Part shown: positions 60,959 to 64,000 of the stretch, in pieces
Layout of the letters: each line of letters opens with the position of its first letter
Numbering within the stretch: position 1 is the first letter of the stretch
Origin: JBCBKL01 sp963922565
GTDB taxonomy: Bacteria; Pseudomonadota; Alphaproteobacteria; Rhodobacterales; Rhodobacteraceae
Direction of reading: 5' to 3'
DNA: 64,000 nt
NCBI GenBank assembly: GCA_963922565.1
Contig: CAWUIQ010000015.1
Coordinates: 1-64,000 of the forward strand
Notes under the pieces: model-generated
The model's input: the letters and a program-made list of their open reading frames with translations, nothing else
Told to the model about the DNA's origin: nothing
Database searches by the model: none
Made by a program: the position numbers and the translations under genes

Positions 60959-61441
60959 TCAGGATGTGGTTTCGATCGACATGGTCTTGCCGACCATGTG
61001 GCGGTTCTCGTCAAGGAAGATGCGCAGCGCGGTCAGTACCGGGCGGATTTCACTCAGCTTCGCCGTGTCGAAATGCTCCGAAAGAAACTGAAAATCGGGA
61101 CCAAGAGAGGCGATGATATCAGACCGGAGCGCCCTGCCCTTGTCCGTCAGCCAAACCTGTTTGGACCGGCCATCATCGGGGTTGGGCCGGGTCTCGATCA
61201 GTCCGTGTTGCTCAAGACCCTTCAGCGTATGCGTCATCGATGTCTTTGGCACCTGAAACGCACGCGCCATGTCGATCGGTGTTTGACCGTCACCCACCCG
61301 GGTCAGGTGGTTCAGAACAGTGAAATGAGGCGCAATGAGCCCAGCGGGCATGCGCGCCTCAAGGATTGTGCGGCTGAGTTGTTCGATGATCCCGATTTCG
61401 TTGAAGACCTCGAAAAAGACCGCCGTATCCGGTTCAGGCAT
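60959..61441 (-). CDS. MarR-family transcriptional regulator
   Basis: A 160-residue winged-helix regulator of the MarR family. The recognition region reads DMARAFQVPKTSMTHTLKGL, and the wing is NPDDGRSKQVWLTDKGRAL with the family's D-x-R signature. Dimer helices lie at both ends. It overlaps the nitroreductase gene by eight bases and is therefore co-transcribed with it. The strong palindrome upstream of that operon is its probable operator, giving autoregulation. Confidence 0.88.
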   Translation of the reverse strand: MPEPDTAVFFEVFNEIGIIEQLSRTILEARMPAGLIAPHFTVLNHLTRVGDGQTPIDMARAFQVPKTSMTHTLKGLEQHGLIETRPNPDDGRSKQVWLTDKGRALRSDIIASLGPDFQFLSEHFDTAKLSEIRPVLTALRIFLDENRHMVGKTMSIETTS

Positions 61442-62534
61442 CCAGTCGTTTTACCTCCAGTGGCCAGCGCGGCGTGCGCGGCGTCTGGGGACCGTATCCC
61501 AACCGACCCAGCATTTGAACAGTTTGGCCCGGCGCAGCCAGAACTTCGTGCGCCTTGGCATAGTGCGGCTGCATTTCGGGAAATTCCTGCAGGCACTGGC
61601 TGACCGGATGCAGGGCGAGACCCAATTCGGTCGTCTTGAGGTTCAACCGCAGCCATCGACGCCCGGCCTCGATCTGATCCGCCCGTGTGTTGGCGTTCGA
61701 AACCAAAGCGGCGTAGGCCGGTGTTGCCTGTAGCATTTCGTTATAGATCGCCACGCCTTGCTGAAAGCCCGTGCTAGTGGGGTCAGCCTGGACTTCGCGG
61801 CTCAGAACACCCGCGAGCATGAGGCTTTCAAGGAACGGACCGCCAAGATCGATCCCATCCGGGTTGGCGTTGATCTCGCGCTTGCCGAAGCGCATGAGGT
61901 CCACGCTTTCCATCATGGTGCGCGGCGTTTCAACTTCGACCAGCCAGGCATCCCAGGTCACTGTCTTCAGCGCCTCAACCGTCGTTAGGTCGGTATAGAT
62001 GTCGGCATATAGTTCGAGTTCGTTAGCCTTCGCGCCCTCGACCACGCGGTCCTCGAACGGCTCCTTGCACGATCGGCGGTCCATGATTTGAGAGGCCAAT
62101 GGATCAGGTCCCGAGCCTTGCGTGAAACGGGCATCGGCGACCGGGCCATCGGGGCCATCCGGAAACAGCGTCAGATCGACGGACTGATCCATGGCCGAGG
62201 CGGCGATAATCATCTGCTCCAGAAAGCAGCCCATGCCGATCATGATCTGGCGGTCGAACGGATCCGTCTCGGGCAAGGCGCGAGCGGGATCACGATGCAA
62301 ACGGATGCCGTCAGAGCCAGTCAGCTCGACCAACCAAGGCTGCAGATTGTGCGGATTCGGAGCAAGCAGGGCAAAGCTGAGCGCGTTCAGACGCGGGTCA
62401 TCGTAGGTTCCGGCTGCGTCCCAGGGCGCGAGGGCAGCGTGTGGGGTTCTTGTCGTTAGGAAAGCTCCCGCCCCCGCCGTTGCCGCGAGAACGGTTCCCC
62501 CTCCGACGATGCCAAGTGCTTTTCGGCGCGAGAT
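61434..62534 (-). CDS. Tat-exported nitroreductase-like flavoprotein (Acg family)
   Basis: A 366-residue protein similar to the Acg-type FMN-binding nitroreductase group. It starts MISRRKALGIVGGGTVLAAT, a twin-arginine signal, so export in folded form is expected. The body has LLAPNPHNLQPWLVEL, the N-terminal flavin-binding segment with N-P-H-N-x-Q-P-W, then RRSCKEPFEDR and LGLALHPVSQCLQEF, as in nitroreductase-fold proteins. The ATG at 62534 is chosen for the Tat signal and the AGG upstream; one five codons earlier is possible. It is the first gene of an operon with MarR, divergent from the lactate dehydrogenase-like gene. Confidence 0.8.
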   Translation of the reverse strand: MSRRKALGIVGGGTVLAATAGAGAFLTTRTPHAALAPWDAAGTYDDPRLNALSFALLAPNPHNLQPWLVELTGSDGIRLHRDPARALPETDPFDRQIMIGMGCFLEQMIIAASAMDQSVDLTLFPDGPDGPVADARFTQGSGPDPLASQIMDRRSCKEPFEDRVVEGAKANELELYADIYTDLTTVEALKTVTWDAWLVEVETPRTMMESVDLMRFGKREINANPDGIDLGGPFLESLMLAGVLSREVQADPTSTGFQQGVAIYNEMLQATPAYAALVSNANTRADQIEAGRRWLRLNLKTTELGLALHPVSQCLQEFPEMQPHYAKAHEVLAAPGQTVQMLGRLGYGPQTPRTPRWPLEVKRLDA

Positions 62535-62555
62535 CATAGTGCCTATCCTCATTCT

Positions 62556-62601
62556 GGTGCGATATTGAACTATACTCATGGATATAGAACGATATCGCAC
62601 C
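62556..62601. promoter_or_regulatory. Palindromic operator between the nitroreductase and lactate dehydrogenase genes
   Basis: A 46-bp dyad with perfect 10-bp outer arms, GGTGCGATAT and ATATCGCACC, and inner arms CTATA and TATAG. It lies just 22 bases upstream of the nitroreductase start and 87 bases from the divergent gene. MarR proteins bind such dyads, so this is the likely operator. A direct repeat TACTATTTC twice follows at about 62609-62628. Confidence 0.65.
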
Positions 62602-62687
62602 AATCAAGTACTATTTCGTACTATTTCAGCCGATTGCCAACTTTTGCCGAGATTGGTAAGCCGAACTGACCAATGCGGAGATTCAGA

Positions 62688-63857
62688 ATGCCCGTCATCA
62701 CCAATATCGACGATCTCAAACGGCTCTATGAGCGTCGGGTGCCGCGCATGTTCTATGACTACACCGAATCCGGCAGTTGGACTGAGCAGACCTTCCGTGA
62801 CAATTCTTCGGATTTTGCTGATATCCGCCTGCGCCAACGCGTTGCCGTCGATATGTCAGGCCGCTCGACCAAAAGTCAGATGATCGGCGAAGACGTCGCC
62901 ATGCCCGTGGCGCTCGCCCCCGTGGGCCTGACGGGCATGCAACACGCGGATGGGGAGATGAAGGCGGCACGGGCGGCCGAGAAGTTTGGTGTACCCTTCA
63001 CCCTCTCGACCATGTCGATCAACTCGATCGAAGACGTCGCGGGCTATACCTCCAAACCGTTCTGGTTCCAGCTCTACACGATGAAAGACGAGGATTACGT
63101 CAGCCGACTGATCCAACGGGCGAAGGATGCAAAATGCTCGGCCCTTGTCATCACACTCGATCTGCAAATCCTCGGCCAGCGCCACAAGGACCTCAAGAAC
63201 GGTCTGTCGGCCCCGCCGAAGCTGACCGCCAAAACACTGGCCAATCTCGCAACCAAATGGTCGTGGGGGATCGAGATGCTCAGCGCCAAGCGGCGTGAAT
63301 TCGGCAATATCGTCGGCCATGTGGAGGGGATCAGCGATGCCTCTTCGTTGGGTGCATGGACGGCAGAACAGTTCGACCCGTCGCTTGACTGGAACAAGGT
63401 CGGCAAGCTGATGGAACAATGGGGCGGCAAGGTGATCCTGAAAGGGATACTCGACGTCGAAGATGCCAAGATGGCGGCCAAGCTTGGGGCAGATGCCATC
63501 ATCGTTTCAAACCACGGCGGGCGGCAGTTGGACGGGGCGCTCAGTTCAATTCGAATGCTGCCCGCGATCATGGACGCGGTCGGCGATCAGGTCGAAGTGC
63601 ATCTCGACGGTGGCATTCGGTCGGGTCAGGACGTGCTGAAGGCCTTGGCCCTTGGCGCAAAGGGCACCTATATCGGGCGCGCCTTTGTCTACGGACTGGG
63701 AGCCATGGGACAGAAAGGCGTCACGACGGCGCTGGAGGTTATCCACAAAGAGCTCGAAACGACGATGGCCCTGTGCGGCGAAACCCGGATCGAGAATCTG
63801 GGTCGGCACAACCTGCTCGTACCGGAAGGGTTCGAAGGGAACTGGCAAAAAAACTGA
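62688..63857 (+). CDS. lldD: L-lactate dehydrogenase-like FMN-dependent alpha-hydroxy acid oxidase
   Basis: A 389-residue FMN enzyme that oxidises L-lactate or a related 2-hydroxy acid to the keto acid, feeding electrons to the respiratory chain. Family motifs are MFYDYTESGSWTE at the N-terminus, PVALAPVGLTGMQHADGE, FWFQLYTMKDED, LVITLDLQILGQRHKD, and the active-site IIVSNHGGRQLDG with catalytic His and Arg, then LDGGIRSGQDVLKAL. All are intact. The ATG at 62688 has GGAG upstream; one at 62673 does not. Exact substrate is uncertain within the family. Confidence 0.88.
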   Translation: MPVITNIDDLKRLYERRVPRMFYDYTESGSWTEQTFRDNSSDFADIRLRQRVAVDMSGRSTKSQMIGEDVAMPVALAPVGLTGMQHADGEMKAARAAEKFGVPFTLSTMSINSIEDVAGYTSKPFWFQLYTMKDEDYVSRLIQRAKDAKCSALVITLDLQILGQRHKDLKNGLSAPPKLTAKTLANLATKWSWGIEMLSAKRREFGNIVGHVEGISDASSLGAWTAEQFDPSLDWNKVGKLMEQWGGKVILKGILDVEDAKMAAKLGADAIIVSNHGGRQLDGALSSIRMLPAIMDAVGDQVEVHLDGGIRSGQDVLKALALGAKGTYIGRAFVYGLGAMGQKGVTTALEVIHKELETTMALCGETRIENLGRHNLLVPEGFEGNWQKN

Positions 63858-63861
63858 TGTC

Positions 63862-64000
63862 TCAGGCGCCCTGCCGTGCCACCTGCCGCGAAAAGAGCGG
63901 CAGGACCGCCAGGACAACGGCGACGAGCAGGAACCCGATAACGTAAAAGGATGCCCGCAAGCCGAACGCCTCGGCCACGAACCCCATGAGCGGCGGGCCC
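63862..64000 (-). CDS. MFS transporter, C-terminal end (partial)
   Basis: The last 45 codons of a minus-strand gene that runs out of the window. They encode a hydrophobic helix (SFYVIGFLLVAVVLAVLPLF) preceded by MGFVAEAFGLRA and followed by a short basic tail, the usual end of a major facilitator protein after helix 12. The stop lies five bases from the stop of the convergent lactate dehydrogenase-like gene. The substrate cannot be deduced. Confidence 0.6.
   Translation of the reverse strand, partial: GPPLMGFVAEAFGLRASFYVIGFLLVAVVLAVLPLFSRQVARQGA

Noticed and set aside
63882..63904. Perfect 8-bp hairpin CCTGCCGC / GCGGCAGG as a terminator of the lactate dehydrogenase-like gene
   Set aside because: It lies inside the coding end of the convergent MFS gene and has no T-run.
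1..64000. CRISPR arrays
   Set aside because: No regularly spaced short direct repeats and no cas-like genes were seen; the only repeated units are the 131-bp elements, which are far apart.

Overview
The window looks like a chromosomal segment of an alphaproteobacterium, most likely a Rhodobacteraceae (Roseobacter-group) member. The basis is the ychF - VOC protein - trpA neighbourhood, the protein style of the housekeeping genes and the GC-rich codon use of the flanks. No database search was possible, so family names rest on motifs and remembered family features.

Region 1-12 kb: the end of a V-type ATPase operon (subunit K tail, E, a DUF2764-like protein, A) stops after subunit A, with no B or D. 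It meets a convergent FabI-like reductase / DUF3141 pair. Then come an esterase-like lipoprotein, an ECF sigma factor and a 991-residue protein with a duplicated C-terminal domain that may be secreted.

Region 12.5-57.3 kb: a mosaic accessory region ending at tRNA-Ser(GCU). A broken tyrosine integrase lies directly beside the tRNA, and a short copy of the tRNA 3' end near 12.48 kb is a candidate far attachment site. In order it holds: a broken OLD-type nuclease; an operon of a TM2-like protein, a lipase-fold/Sel1 exoprotein and a peptidoglycan-binding protein; a MerR regulator with a dead SDR gene; a 1736-residue SIR2 / P-loop / TPR protein; a broken two-part hypothetical gene; a four-gene envelope module (membrane protein, lipoprotein, coiled coil, large OmpA-like membrane protein) divergent from a BTAD (SARP-type) regulator; a 204-residue protein, an animal-type heme peroxidase and a YcaO enzyme; a nucleoside-phosphorylase-like protein convergent with a STAND NTPase that share a terminal adaptor motif; a three-gene operon with a periplasmic ClpP-fold protein; an aldo/keto reductase - MFS - DUF2798 operon under a LysR regulator; and an IS1595-type element with passenger genes.

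Region 57.3-64 kb: core-like genes (ychF, VOC protein, trpA), a dienelactone-hydrolase-like protein, and a MarR / nitroreductase pair facing an L-lactate dehydrogenase-like gene across a strong palindrome, then the end of an MFS gene.

Two patterns cut across the accessory region. First, seven genes or remnants carry single in-frame nonsense codons (nine in total), almost all explicable as C-to-T changes of CAA, CAG or CGA. Second, a dispersed repeat of constant length (about 131 bp) sits in at least four intergenic gaps. The best candidates for undescribed biology are the phosphorylase/STAND pair, the SIR2 protein, the YcaO/heme-peroxidase cluster and the BTAD-linked envelope module.
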